From positions 2,604,001 to 2,668,000 of the forward strand of contig NZ_JAYMGV010000001.1 in the NCBI RefSeq assembly GCF_035818475.1: a stretch of 64,000 nucleotides of DNA, read 5' to 3'. Under the pieces are notes generated by a model. The model was not told where the DNA came from and did not search any database. It was given only the letters and a program-made list of their open reading frames with translations. This document shows positions 1 through 8,927 of this stretch, piece by piece. The position numbers were made by a program, and so were the translations under genes. This DNA is from Cognatitamlana sp035818475. Lineage in GTDB: Bacteria > Bacteroidota > Bacteroidia > Flavobacteriales > Flavobacteriaceae. Within the stretch, counting starts at the first letter, position 1, and every line of letters begins with the position of its first letter.

Positions 1-1
1 C

Positions 2-700
2 TCAACCTATTTCTATATCAAAACGGCAGATGCCTCCAGAATTTATGGTTTGGAATTAGAACACATGTTGTCACCACATAATTTGAATTTTTTGGTGTAT
101 AAAAACACACTTATAGAAGAACATATTGTTGGTATTCCTGGGGATGAATTTATTAAAAATATGTTACCAAATTGTAGCAAACCTGAAAAGGCTCAGATAG
201 CCAAAGAGTTTGTTAAGTTTAATGAGCGTTGTATGATACGGCTTTTAGGGGATATGAGATCTTATAATTATGTTATTGTACCTACTCATGACTTTGATAA
301 AGTTGTATACAAAATCAGAGCTATAGATTTTGATCAACAAAGTTATGAGGGTAAGTTTAATATTTACAGGCCTCAATTTTTTAAAGAAAATTATGAAATG
401 GTTCAATTGGTATCTAAGAGTATCCAAAAACTATCTATAGACCAATATAAAACAGAGGAGCGTTCTATTTTGGTAAAACGTTTAAAGAGTTTTAATGATA
501 GGGTTATTAAATTAATAGATTGTATGGAGGCTGATGTGATTTCAAAAAAGGAACATGTGGAATTATTAAAAATGACTATTTTTAATTACACGCACGATGT
601 TAACTTTAAGCGCAGTAAAAGTATGGGGCAAATTCTAAAACATGCTTTAGAATTTTTAATGCGTAATTATGAAAATGTAAATATTGAAAATTTAAAGTGA
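2..700 (+). CDS. Kinase-fold (APH-like) protein, 5' partial
   Basis: The frame is open from the first bases of the window, so the true start lies upstream and only the C-terminal part (about 232 residues) is seen. Two motifs resemble the catalytic core of the aminoglycoside-phosphotransferase/protein-kinase fold: LLGDMRSYNYV, like the HGDxxxxN catalytic loop but with Leu-Leu before GD instead of His, and AIDFDQ, like the metal-binding DFD. The substrate is not recognisable. The tail (from about base 430) is charged and probably helical. It converges with the pRiA4b ORF-3-like gene, only 7 bases away. The kinase fold is an inference from these two motifs; the family name is unknown to me. Confidence 0.6.
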   Translation, partial: STYFYIKTADASRIYGLELEHMLSPHNLNFLVYKNTLIEEHIVGIPGDEFIKNMLPNCSKPEKAQIAKEFVKFNERCMIRLLGDMRSYNYVIVPTHDFDKVVYKIRAIDFDQQSYEGKFNIYRPQFFKENYEMVQLVSKSIQKLSIDQYKTEERSILVKRLKSFNDRVIKLIDCMEADVISKKEHVELLKMTIFNYTHDVNFKRSKSMGQILKHALEFLMRNYENVNIENLK

Positions 701-707
701 AAAGTGG

Positions 708-1220
708 CTAATTCCAATTTTCATCAAAATCTAGAGTATCATAGTCGTCTATATCTAAACCCTCTTCAAGTTCACCAAAGTCGTCCTCGGCGTCTGCTTC
801 AAATAATTTATCAGGAGCAGTATCAGGAACCTGTCCCTGTACAAACATTAAGTTAGGGTAATCATGACCTTCAGTTTCATCAACAATCTCAGCCAACTCA
901 ACATAAAACGTCCACATACTTAAAAAATCATAAATATATATAAGTTTGGTTTGAGCTTCATGAACAACACTGTCTAAGGAGGTTTCATTCATCAAGCGTG
1001 CCGAGGCATCTTCACTTAAGTCAAATAAAGAAATTTCTTCGCCTTGTTCCCAGGCATCGTTACTAATATAGAACGAAGCCATTTCAGTACCATCAAAACC
1101 AAAAGACTGAGTGATTATATTGTGTAAATCTTCAAGAGTATCTGTTTCTCTAATTTCTAGATCACGAAAAATATCTTCCTCGGTATCATTATCTAAAATA
1201 ACTCTAAACCTGTAAACCAT
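708..1220 (-). CDS. pRiA4b ORF-3-like (IS1096 TnpR-like) protein
   Basis: This 170-residue acidic protein matches the 'plasmid pRiA4b ORF-3' family, also called IS1096 element passenger TnpR family. The typical opening is present (YRFRVILDNDTEEDIFRDLEI, followed by a helix with TLEDLHNIITQSFGFD) and a FYISNDAWEQ strand follows. The last 40 residues are almost all Asp/Glu. The function of the family is not established; in Bacteroidota it is a chromosomal single gene and not part of a transposon. It is the last gene before the convergent kinase-fold gene. The ATG at 1220 is the natural start. No transposase or terminal repeat is nearby, so it should not be read as a mobile element. Confidence 0.75.
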   Translation of the reverse strand: MVYRFRVILDNDTEEDIFRDLEIRETDTLEDLHNIITQSFGFDGTEMASFYISNDAWEQGEEISLFDLSEDASARLMNETSLDSVVHEAQTKLIYIYDFLSMWTFYVELAEIVDETEGHDYPNLMFVQGQVPDTAPDKLFEADAEDDFGELEEGLDIDDYDTLDFDENWN

Positions 1221-1260
1221 GAGTTGAATAAATTGCGTTACAAAGGTAACTTTTTTTATG

Positions 1261-2274
1261 TTATTTTGTAAAGCGATGTAATGTAAATGTCATAGCACTT
1301 AGTAAGAAAAACGCACCAACTTGATGTGCTATACCCAGCCATAGGGGTACTTGCAATAAAATAGTAAATACGCCAAGCATAAATTGCACCAGGACCAAAA
1401 TTAATAGCGCATTGACTCCCTTTTGTTGGTAAGACGTTAGAGAAATCCTTCTCGATCTTTTCCAGATTATGAATATAGAAAGCACCACCAGAAAGGCTAT
1501 GATTCTATGTATAAATTGAATACCACTGGGGTTTTCTATTATATTTTTATAAAAAGGATCTAAAATGTAAACCGATGAATGTATAAATTTCCCTTCGTTC
1601 ATCATTGGCCAATGGTTATGGAGTAAACCGGCTTTTAAGCCTGCAACAAAAGCCCCGTAAATGATTTGTATAATTAAAATGCCGTAACTGACCAGAATAA
1701 GATTCCTAAAGGAGGTGTTTACCGGCTTTTTGTTTGGGAATTTTAAATCTAAGGCTACCCATAAGGTTGCCGCAAAGGTGAGGAATGCTGTGGTTAAATG
1801 TGCAGCCAGTCTGTAATGACTAACATCTGGCCTGTCTACCAAACCACTTTTTACCATATACCAGCCCAAAAAGCCTTGAAACCCACCCAGAACTAACAAG
1901 ATCAGACACTTTTTTATGGTACTTCCAGTGAGTTGCTTTCTAATTAAAAAGTAGATAAATGGAATGATAAAAATTAAGCCTATGGCTCGTCCTATAACCC
2001 TGTGTAGCCATTCCCAAAAATAAATACTTTTGAAGTCCTCTAAAGTAAAATGATTATGTAATTTTTGATATTCGGGGTATTGTTTATATAAATCAAATGC
2101 TTCCTGCCATTCCTGTTCTCCTATGGGAGGAATTGTCCCGGTAATTAATTTATAATTTGATATGGATAATCCGGAGTCTGTTAAACGGGTAATACCTCCA
2201 ACGATGACCATTATAAAAATTAAGAAACACCCGGTTAGCAACCAATACATTACATTTTTGTTATCCTTTTTCAT
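1261..2274 (-). CDS. ctaA: Heme A synthase, COX15/CtaA family
   Basis: This is an integral membrane protein of 337 residues with eight likely membrane spans. It converts heme O to heme A for cytochrome c oxidase. The paired heme-ligand histidines of the family are visible: WEWLHRVIGRAIG, HYRLAAHLTTAF, IQFIHRIIAF and GIAHQVGAFF. An early GGITRLTDSGLS motif is the conserved first periplasmic loop. Length and motifs fit the longer COX15-type proteins usual in Bacteroidota. The start overlaps the end of the upstream GNAT gene by 14 bases, so the two are probably cotranscribed, although no functional link is known. Confidence 0.93.
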   Translation of the reverse strand: MKKDNKNVMYWLLTGCFLIFIMVIVGGITRLTDSGLSISNYKLITGTIPPIGEQEWQEAFDLYKQYPEYQKLHNHFTLEDFKSIYFWEWLHRVIGRAIGLIFIIPFIYFLIRKQLTGSTIKKCLILLVLGGFQGFLGWYMVKSGLVDRPDVSHYRLAAHLTTAFLTFAATLWVALDLKFPNKKPVNTSFRNLILVSYGILIIQIIYGAFVAGLKAGLLHNHWPMMNEGKFIHSSVYILDPFYKNIIENPSGIQFIHRIIAFLVVLSIFIIWKRSRRISLTSYQQKGVNALLILVLVQFMLGVFTILLQVPLWLGIAHQVGAFFLLSAMTFTLHRFTK

Positions 2275-2722
2275 TTAATTCTTTTTTAAAGCAAAGACTA
2301 TTGCTTATCCCTTGGTATTGGCCATAATTGGGAATGACTTTATAATTCATTTTTTTGTAAAAGGATACAGCTTCGAGTTGTCTTTTTCCGGTTTCAAGAA
2401 CGCATGATTTATATAACAGTTCCTGGGCCCAATGTTCTAATTCTTTTATAATTTGTGATGCTATACCCTTACCACGAAGCTCAACAACCGTATACATACG
2501 CTTAATTTCTACCGTTTCTGTATTAAATTTTTTAAAAGCACCACATCCTGCGGGAATATTATTATAATAAGCTACAACAACGTGTTTTAAAACATCTATA
2601 TTGTTATATTGGTTATAAAATTCATGCTCATCTCCATCAGTGACTTTTAGATAATCATTTAATGACTGTACCAGTTTAATAAAATCTTGATGATCAGAAT
2701 TGGTTCTTATTAATTTAATCAT
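2261..2722 (-). CDS. GNAT family N-acetyltransferase
   Basis: This is a 153-residue single-domain GNAT protein that would transfer an acetyl group from acetyl-CoA to an amine of unknown identity. The acetyl-CoA-binding motif A is clear: VEIKRMYTVVELRGKGIASQII, containing the R-x-x-G-x-G/A element. It is followed by a motif B region ending in the FYKKMNYKVIPNYG segment. It sits between ctaA (14-base overlap) and the CCA-enzyme gene (overlap of 8 bases with its stop), so all three are one leftward transcription unit. Substrate and role cannot be inferred from sequence. Confidence 0.85.
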   Translation of the reverse strand: MIKLIRTNSDHQDFIKLVQSLNDYLKVTDGDEHEFYNQYNNIDVLKHVVVAYYNNIPAGCGAFKKFNTETVEIKRMYTVVELRGKGIASQIIKELEHWAQELLYKSCVLETGKRQLEAVSFYKKMNYKVIPNYGQYQGISNSLCFKKELNEKG

Positions 2723-4142
2723 GCTCTTGACTTAGTTTAAGTCCCAATTGTTTTCCCTTTTTTAGCATCAACTGATAAGCAGCATCATATTCATTGGGGA
2801 TTTCTCCTTCCAGTATAGCTTCTTTTATGGCTTCCTTAATAAGACCTATTTCACGTGATGGTTTTAAATTAAATGTTGTAATAATTTCTTCTCCGGAGAT
2901 AGGTGGCTGGAAATTCCTAATACGGTCACGTTCTTCAACCTCAACTATTTTATCTCGAACTATTTTGAAGTTGTGATGGTATTTTTTAAACCTTTTTGGG
3001 TTTTTTGTAGTGATATCAGCTTCGCAAAGTGTCATTAAATCATCAACATAATCACCTGCATCAAATACCAAACGTCTTACGGCCGAATCAGTAGCAATAT
3101 CCTGAGCAAGCACAATAGGCCTAGAGCTCATCAAAACCATTTTTTGAACAAACTTCATTTTATCATTTAATGGCATTTTTAACCGTTTAAAAAGCTTGTA
3201 GACCATTTTAGACCCTACAAATTCATGCCCGTGAAATGTCCAACCTACAGTTTTGTTAAACTTTTTTGTAGGCGCTTTGCCAATGTCGTGTAATAACGCG
3301 GCCCACCTTAACCAAAGATTATTAGTGTTCTTAGCTATGTTGTCCACAACCTCCAGGGTGTGATAAAAGTTATCTTTATGGCGTTGCCCTTCAACTTCAT
3401 CAATGCCTTTTAATGCCATTAATTCCGGTAAAATATACTTTAAAAGTCCTGTTTTTTCTAATAATAAGAAACCAATGGATGGTTTTTTGCTTTCCAGAAT
3501 CTTATTAAGTTCGGTAACAATGCGCTCGTTGGTTATAATTTTTATACGGGCACTGTTATTGGTAATAGCCTGAAGGGACTTTTCCTCAATAGTAAAGTTT
3601 AGTTGTGTGGCAAATCTAATGGCCCGGAGCATTCTTAAAGGATCGTCACTATAAGTAATATCAGGGTTTAAAGGTGTTCTTATAATTTTGTTTCCCAGGT
3701 CCTTGACGCCGTTAAAAGGATCTAACAAATCACCAAAATTAGCAGTACTTAAATTTAAGGCCAGAGCATTAATAGTAAAATCTCTACGGTTCTGGTCATC
3801 TTCTAAAGTACCATTTTCAACAGCCGGATTCCTGCTGTCTTCACGGTAAGATTCTTTTCTGGCTCCAACAAATTCAATTTCAATATCGTTATGCCTAAGC
3901 ATGGCTGTACCATAGGTTTTGAAAATCTGTACTTTAGGTTTGTTTGGTAGATTTCCTGCAACCTGCTTGGCTAGTTTAATGCCACCCCCTATAGCCACCA
4001 CATCAATATCTTTGGCATTGCCACGTTTTAAAATAAAATCACGCACAAAACCTCCAATTACAAAAGATTCCATTTGAAGCTCTTTTGCAGATTGAGAAAT
4101 AATTTTGAATATAGAGTGTTGTAATGCTTCTTTATAATTCAT
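2715..4142 (-). CDS. cca: CCA-adding enzyme / tRNA nucleotidyltransferase with HD domain
   Basis: This enzyme adds or repairs the 3' CCA of tRNAs, which matters here because the tRNA in this window lacks an encoded CCA. The class II polymerase-beta nucleotidyltransferase head shows GGFVRDFIL and the metal-binding DIDVV (around residues 33-50). The RRDFTINAL and DPLRMLRAIRFA motifs follow, and an HD domain with LLHDIGKAPT lies near residue 285. The longest frame starts at a GTG (4148), but the ATG at 4142 gives the normal N-terminus MNYKEALQ and was chosen. About 475 residues is the usual length for the Bacteroidota form with an HD domain. Confidence 0.92.
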   Translation of the reverse strand: MNYKEALQHSIFKIISQSAKELQMESFVIGGFVRDFILKRGNAKDIDVVAIGGGIKLAKQVAGNLPNKPKVQIFKTYGTAMLRHNDIEIEFVGARKESYREDSRNPAVENGTLEDDQNRRDFTINALALNLSTANFGDLLDPFNGVKDLGNKIIRTPLNPDITYSDDPLRMLRAIRFATQLNFTIEEKSLQAITNNSARIKIITNERIVTELNKILESKKPSIGFLLLEKTGLLKYILPELMALKGIDEVEGQRHKDNFYHTLEVVDNIAKNTNNLWLRWAALLHDIGKAPTKKFNKTVGWTFHGHEFVGSKMVYKLFKRLKMPLNDKMKFVQKMVLMSSRPIVLAQDIATDSAVRRLVFDAGDYVDDLMTLCEADITTKNPKRFKKYHHNFKIVRDKIVEVEERDRIRNFQPPISGEEIITTFNLKPSREIGLIKEAIKEAILEGEIPNEYDAAYQLMLKKGKQLGLKLSQEHD

Positions 4143-4159
4143 TAACACGATTTAAGGTT

Positions 4160-4723
4160 TTAGGCCCTAATAACTTTTACAATGCCATTGTTGCTCAATT
4201 TGATGATTGACGATGGTTTTGAGCAGATTTTTTCGTGGTGCAAATTTACAATATAGTCTACACCTTTTAAAACCTCAGGAACTATTTCTTTATAAGATTT
4301 GGGAGTTGGTTGTCCACTTATATTTGCAGAAGTTGATACTATAGCACCGTTAAACTTTCTGGATAGCCAATAACAAAACTCATCATCGGGAATTCTAATA
4401 GCTATAGTACCGTCATCGGCTATTAAATTTTGAGCTAAATTTTGAGCGTCATCATAAATTATGGTAGTAGGCTTGTCTGTCACCTCAACAATATTCCTGG
4501 CAGCTTCAGGGATTTGTTTGATGTATTTTTTTAACATTCTGTCATCAGCTACCAAACAGATTAAAGCTTTACTGTCTATTCTTTGTTTTAAGGCATAGAC
4601 TTTTTTAACGGCTTCGGGGTTTGTGGCATCACAACCTATACCCCAAACCGTATCAGTGGGGTAGAGTATAAGTCCGCCTTGTTTTAGTACCTTAAGGGCA
4701 TTGTTTACTTCTTCGTTTATCAT
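4160..4723 (-). CDS. tsaC: L-threonylcarbamoyladenylate synthase (TsaC/Sua5/YrdC)
   Basis: This enzyme makes threonylcarbamoyl-AMP from threonine, bicarbonate and ATP, the first step of the t6A37 modification of ANN-decoding tRNAs. The 187-residue protein has the YrdC core: ILYPTDTVWGIGCDA near the N-terminus, YALKQRIDSKALICLV (the K-R-x-x-x-K-A substrate motif) and GAIVSTSANISGQ. It has the short single-domain form without the Sua5 C-terminal extension. It lies 17 bases upstream of cca, and both genes act on tRNA, so they are probably one unit. Confidence 0.93.
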   Translation of the reverse strand: MINEEVNNALKVLKQGGLILYPTDTVWGIGCDATNPEAVKKVYALKQRIDSKALICLVADDRMLKKYIKQIPEAARNIVEVTDKPTTIIYDDAQNLAQNLIADDGTIAIRIPDDEFCYWLSRKFNGAIVSTSANISGQPTPKSYKEIVPEVLKGVDYIVNLHHEKICSKPSSIIKLSNNGIVKVIRA

Positions 4724-4812
4724 AAATTCAAGTAGTCAGAAACATTGCCTGTAAATTTAAGCTTATAGTTTGAATTCCTATACTCCGCATTTACTTTATT
4801 TGAAATTGTTAG

Positions 4813-5853
4813 TTATAACGAATCTCTAAATCGTTTGTGAATTCTATATTTTCTGTAAGGAGACAATTTTCTTTTTTTAGGAACTCCAAATTTACTAATG
4901 TATTGCTCAATGGCTTCAATCATCCTTATTGATGATTTTCCATCTTCATATGGGTGATAGTTTTCAATAATAAATGCTCTTTCTTTTTTAAAAGAATCCT
5001 GTGTTAGATTTTCATGAACTTTATCAATAAGAGAATCAGAATTATTAATATCCTCCCAGTATTTATGTTCAGCTATATTATTAAAAGTTAATACAGGCTT
5101 ATTTAATAGTAAGAATTCATATACAACAGATGAAGTGTCGCTAATCATTAAGTCTGAAATGACTAAGAATTTTGTGATGTTATTTTCTTCCTGATAAATA
5201 ATATTGTTATACTGCGTTGCTAAATTCTTATAATGGCTAATTAATTCTTCATCCATTAATGGATGAAATTTAATCAGAATTAAATAATCTTGATTTATAG
5301 CAAGTTTGGCTATTTCATTTTTTAAAATTTCTGCACTGGTAAGGTATGGTGTGAAAGTTGGAGCGTAAAGTAAAATTTGCTTTGCATTGTGTTTAGAGAG
5401 TAAATCTTCTTTTTCATTCTTTAACAGGTCTCGTGTTTTATATAATTGATCCAGTTTAGACCAGCCGGTTTCCATAACTTCAAAATTCTTATGTACGGCT
5501 TTAAACGCTTTAAATCGTTCTGTGAAATAAGGCCCCTGAGTTAAATAAAGATCAAAATAATGACGAATTCTAAAGTGTGATTTTTTTTCTCCTGCCAAAC
5601 CGTGAAAAATTTGAACTTTTACGCCTTTTAAATAATGTGGTACTTCATTACCAGGAACTATAATTGCATCACTGGGGTATTTTTTTAATTTTTTAAGAGA
5701 AGTTATATAAGAGTCCTTTTTAAAGGGGAAAGAGTCTACCAGCTTTTCTCTTAAAAACCAAATAAATTCATATTCCTTTTTTAGTGCTATTTCTCTTATT
5801 GGTTCAATTATCCCAAAAGCATAAGTGTTTTGGCAAAAAAAAATGAGTTTCAC
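4813..5853 (-). CDS. CDP-glycerol glycerophosphotransferase-like (TagB/TagF) protein
   Basis: This 346-residue protein resembles the C-terminal catalytic domain of TagB/TagF enzymes, which transfer polyol phosphate from a CDP-activated donor. Family landmarks are IFHGLAGEKKSH (HG-x-G-x-x-K), LLYAPTFTPY (YAPT), IKFHPLMDE (HP) and ISDTSSVVYEFLLLNKPV (the D-x-S-S-x-x-x-[ED] motif). It has no signal peptide and the C-terminus is basic (KKRKLSPYRKYRIHKRFR), which may help membrane attachment. The next gene on the same strand, 13 bases upstream, encodes a LicC-like nucleotidyltransferase that could supply its CDP donor. Which alcohol phosphate is transferred is not determined. Confidence 0.82.
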   Translation of the reverse strand: MKLIFFCQNTYAFGIIEPIREIALKKEYEFIWFLREKLVDSFPFKKDSYITSLKKLKKYPSDAIIVPGNEVPHYLKGVKVQIFHGLAGEKKSHFRIRHYFDLYLTQGPYFTERFKAFKAVHKNFEVMETGWSKLDQLYKTRDLLKNEKEDLLSKHNAKQILLYAPTFTPYLTSAEILKNEIAKLAINQDYLILIKFHPLMDEELISHYKNLATQYNNIIYQEENNITKFLVISDLMISDTSSVVYEFLLLNKPVLTFNNIAEHKYWEDINNSDSLIDKVHENLTQDSFKKERAFIIENYHPYEDGKSSIRMIEAIEQYISKFGVPKKRKLSPYRKYRIHKRFRDSL

Positions 5854-5866
5854 TATTCTTTAATTA

Positions 5867-6547
5867 TTAAATTAGTTTATTGACACATTCTAAGTCTTCT
5901 TTAAAGTCAATTTCCATGCAGTTATACTCAGAAACATCTATAGCTTCAATTTTTAAATTGTTTTCTGAAATAGCCATTTCTAAACCTTTTTCAAAATAAT
6001 CATTATCATCACATTTTTTTAAATGCTCTATAAAAATGTTAATATCTTGGGAAGAAATAAAATTGATACCAACAGCTTCCCCTAAGCCGTTTTTTACAAC
6101 TTTAGATAGTTCATCAATATACCCGTTTTTGAGTGTGTATTTTACCTCTTCCTCTCCAACTTTACTGGTATTAACAGACACAAAAGATTTATCTTCATTT
6201 ATATTGTTCTCAAAAAGATTTAAGATATTTTGATCAAAGACTACGTCTCCATTAAGCCATAATACAGATTCATTCTTACATTTGGTTAGAGCCTTTAAAA
6301 GGCTTTTCGATGTATTAGTTCTGTCAAAAAATGGATTATAAATGTAAGTGATATCCGGAAAGCGTTCCATGATCAAATCCTTTTTAAAACCAACAACAGT
6401 CAGAATGTCATCAATACTAAACTTTGATACTAAATTCTCTATTTGCATTTTCATAATGCTTTTTTCATTTTTCAAGGGAGTCAAAGGTTTGGGAAAGGGG
6501 TTTCCTAATCTTGATCCTATTCCAGCTGCTAATATTACGATTTTCAT
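5867..6547 (-). CDS. Sugar/alcohol-phosphate nucleotidyltransferase, LicC-like
   Basis: This 226-residue nucleotidyltransferase has the signature VILAAGIGSRLGNPFPKPL at its N-terminus and a metal-binding LWLNGDVVFD near residue 95, the layout of LicC-type choline-phosphate cytidylyltransferases and related MobA-like enzymes. Residue TNTSKS near 77-82 also fits that subgroup. It would activate a phosphorylated small alcohol or sugar as a CDP or other NDP derivative. The TagB/TagF-like gene follows directly, suggesting that the two work as donor synthesis and transfer. The substrate is inferred from this neighbour only. Confidence 0.75.
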   Translation of the reverse strand: MKIVILAAGIGSRLGNPFPKPLTPLKNEKSIMKMQIENLVSKFSIDDILTVVGFKKDLIMERFPDITYIYNPFFDRTNTSKSLLKALTKCKNESVLWLNGDVVFDQNILNLFENNINEDKSFVSVNTSKVGEEEVKYTLKNGYIDELSKVVKNGLGEAVGINFISSQDINIFIEHLKKCDDNDYFEKGLEMAISENNLKIEAIDVSEYNCMEIDFKEDLECVNKLI

Positions 6548-6598
6548 TATAGTGTAGAGTTAAAAAACAATGTTAGTGAATTAATAATTATAAATATT

Positions 6599-7666
6599 TT
6601 ATTGTAAGACATCTTTATAGACTTGCAAATATTGTTTAGCGCTAATATCCCAATCAAAACTATTTGCTCTGTCAGTATATGCTTTGATATATTCATCTTT
6701 TTGGGCAAGGTATTTATGCATGCCCTGTTCAAAAACCTCAGACATATATTGGGGATCAAAGTTTTTCCAGTAAAATGCGAATTTACCTCCAATTTCCGGA
6801 AGAGAGGTATTGTTTGATAAAAAAACAGGTTTTCCAAACCGCATGGCTTCCATTGGGGGAATGCCAAAGCCTTCTCTTAAGGAGGGAAAGACAAAAGCAC
6901 TACAGTGTTTTAGATAGTATTGTTTATCCAGATCGCTAATCTTTCCTGTAATAATAACTCTATTGGTAAGGTTTAACTTTTTAATAGTGTTTGCTAATTT
7001 GTTTTGTGCATAATCAGTTTTATTATTTCCGGCTATAATTAAATTAAAATCAGGTAAATACTCTAACATTTGAACCAGCGCATGAAAATTTTTCCGTTCG
7101 GTAAATTCACCAATACTAAATAAAAAAGGCCGCTTACTAGTTAAAGCTGGCTTATAGTCTGGAGGTAATGTTATTTCTCTAATAGGATTTCCATTATAAA
7201 TAATATATTCGGGTACATTTGGAACTTCAAAATGCTGATGCGTAGATACTTTTGCAAAATTTGAGATATATGTAATGGCCGAACTTCTTTTAAGTTTATT
7301 TTTAAACCTTAAAAACCGCTCCTGATCATCTGGATTTTCTTCAACAAAATTCACATCATGAACCGTTAATACATATGGGATATTGTAGTAGGGCTCTATT
7401 TTGGTATTTTGATTCAAACTGTGCCACAGATCATATTTTTTTCGAACGCCAAGCTGTTTATACCTCCTAAAAGAATGATACTTTTTATAATTAAAATACG
7501 TTCCGAACTCTGACTTTAGATCTTTTATGTTTTTAGCATGTAGTGTAATATCTAAATCAGATGGGATATTGATGTTGTATAGCCCTTTGATTATGTGGTA
7601 GTTGAATTGCCCGAATCCAAAATACGGGTTCTTAATATTATGAGATTCTAAGAAAATATTGGGCAT
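6599..7666 (-). CDS. Glycosyltransferase family 4 (GT-B)
   Basis: This 355-residue retaining GT-B glycosyltransferase is of the GT4 type. The C-terminal nucleotide-sugar domain shows LFSIGEFTERKNFHALVQ and the E-x7-E motif in FPSLREGFGIPPMEAMRFG followed by KPVFLSN and SLPEIGG. The N-terminal acceptor domain has FGFGQFNYHIIKGL and a YVLTVHDVNF segment typical of mannosyl/rhamnosyl-transferase-like members. It is 51 bases upstream of the nucleotidyltransferase gene on the same strand, making a three-gene leftward unit with the TagB/F-like gene. A divergent promoter region separates it from the DegT gene. Confidence 0.88.
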   Translation of the reverse strand: MPNIFLESHNIKNPYFGFGQFNYHIIKGLYNINIPSDLDITLHAKNIKDLKSEFGTYFNYKKYHSFRRYKQLGVRKKYDLWHSLNQNTKIEPYYNIPYVLTVHDVNFVEENPDDQERFLRFKNKLKRSSAITYISNFAKVSTHQHFEVPNVPEYIIYNGNPIREITLPPDYKPALTSKRPFLFSIGEFTERKNFHALVQMLEYLPDFNLIIAGNNKTDYAQNKLANTIKKLNLTNRVIITGKISDLDKQYYLKHCSAFVFPSLREGFGIPPMEAMRFGKPVFLSNNTSLPEIGGKFAFYWKNFDPQYMSEVFEQGMHKYLAQKDEYIKAYTDRANSFDWDISAKQYLQVYKDVLQ

Positions 7667-7812
7667 AATCCTTTTTGCAAAGTAACTAATAATTATAATT
7701 TAAATGCTACTTTTTTAATGATTTTAATAGACCATTTCTACTTAAATCAATTTTAGTAAAGACCTTTTTTGGGTTTGATCAAAAATAGTAATATACATCC
7801 ACGCTAAACAAT

Positions 7813-7820
7813 TATCTTTG
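7813..7820 (+). promoter_or_regulatory. -7 promoter box for the DegT operon
   Basis: TATCTTTG matches the Bacteroidota -7 consensus TAnnTTTG and lies 29 bases before the ATG at 7850. No convincing TTG -33 box sits 19-21 bases upstream, so the assignment rests on the -7 element and position alone. Confidence 0.45.
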
Positions 7821-7849
7821 GCTTTAATTAATATTTAAGATTGCTTTTC

Positions 7850-8926
7850 ATGATAAATGTAACCAAATCCTTCTTGCCCTCTCAAGAGGAGTATCAAGCA
7901 CATTTAAAATCCTCATGGGATAAGGTTTGGGTTACAAACCGAGGAGAATTAGTAAAATCCCTGGAGAATCAAATTAAAAGTAAATTCAATATTTCAAATA
8001 TGATTGCAACTACCAATGGTACATTACCATTACAAATTGCAATTAAAGCCCTACAATTAAAAGGCGAAATTATTACCACACCATTTAGTTATATTGCTAC
8101 AGCCTCAAGCATAGTTTGGGAGGGTTGTACGCCTGTTTTTGTAGATATTGATGAGGCTACGTTTAATATTGATGCTTCTAAAATAGAGGCACAGATAACA
8201 GATAAAACCACTGGAATTATTGCTACTCATGTATTTGGAAACCCTTGTAATATTACCGCCATTAAAAATATTGCTAATAAATATAAGCTTAAAGTTATTT
8301 ATGATGCTGCACATGCTTTCGGTGTGAGTTATAAAGAACAATCTATATTTGAGTATGGAGATGTAAGTACCTGCAGTTTTCATGCTACTAAAATTTTCCA
8401 TACCGGGGAGGGTGGAGCTATGTTTACTAGAAATAAGATGTTGCATGATATATTGTCTTATCATCATAATTTTGGTCATAATGGCCCTGAGAATTTTCAT
8501 GGTTTAGGAATCAATGCCAAAATGAGTGAGTTTCAGGCAGCAATGGGGTTAACCATATTGCCTTATTTTGATAAAATTTTTGATAGAAGACAGCTTCTAT
8601 ATAATAGGTATTTAAGCCATCTATCTAAAAGTAAGAATTTAATTTTTCAAAAAATAAAGAAGCATGTTATCTATAATTATGCTTATATGCCTGTAGTTTT
8701 TAAAAATGAAAAGCAAATACATATGGTCAAGAAGGCCTTAAATAAAGCCGATATTTTTCCCAGGCGTTATTTTTACCCTGCTTTAAATACAGTAAACTAT
8801 TTAAGTGGTCAAAAAATGCCCATTGCTGAATCTATAGCTGAGCGTATCTTGTGTTTACCGTTGTATTATGACTTGACCGAAGGTCAGGTAGATGTTATTT
8901 GTGAGATAATACTAAAAAATACCTAG
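7850..8926 (+). CDS. DegT/DnrJ/EryC1/StrS aminotransferase
   Basis: This is a PLP-dependent sugar aminotransferase of fold type I (358 residues) that would aminate a nucleotide-linked keto sugar. Visible motifs are ATTNGTLPLQIAIKAL (cofactor phosphate site), VIYDAAHAFG with the PLP-interacting Asp, and CSFHATKIFHTGEGGA, where the Lys is the Schiff-base residue. The longest frame begins at a TTG (7841), but an ATG three codons on gives a normal start and was chosen. It is followed after one base by a GNAT acetyltransferase gene and then an ATP-grasp gene, a grouping that suggests an N-acylated amino sugar. Confidence 0.9.
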   Translation: MINVTKSFLPSQEEYQAHLKSSWDKVWVTNRGELVKSLENQIKSKFNISNMIATTNGTLPLQIAIKALQLKGEIITTPFSYIATASSIVWEGCTPVFVDIDEATFNIDASKIEAQITDKTTGIIATHVFGNPCNITAIKNIANKYKLKVIYDAAHAFGVSYKEQSIFEYGDVSTCSFHATKIFHTGEGGAMFTRNKMLHDILSYHHNFGHNGPENFHGLGINAKMSEFQAAMGLTILPYFDKIFDRRQLLYNRYLSHLSKSKNLIFQKIKKHVIYNYAYMPVVFKNEKQIHMVKKALNKADIFPRRYFYPALNTVNYLSGQKMPIAESIAERILCLPLYYDLTEGQVDVICEIILKNT

Positions 8927-8927
8927 T

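Noticed and set aside
708..1220. Transposon-related gene ('IS1096 TnpR-like')
   Set aside because: The family name is historical; no transposase, resolvase partner or terminal repeats are nearby.
8105..8500. Open frame of 131 codons on the minus strand
   Set aside because: It is a shadow of the DegT aminotransferase, whose catalytic motifs cover the same bases.
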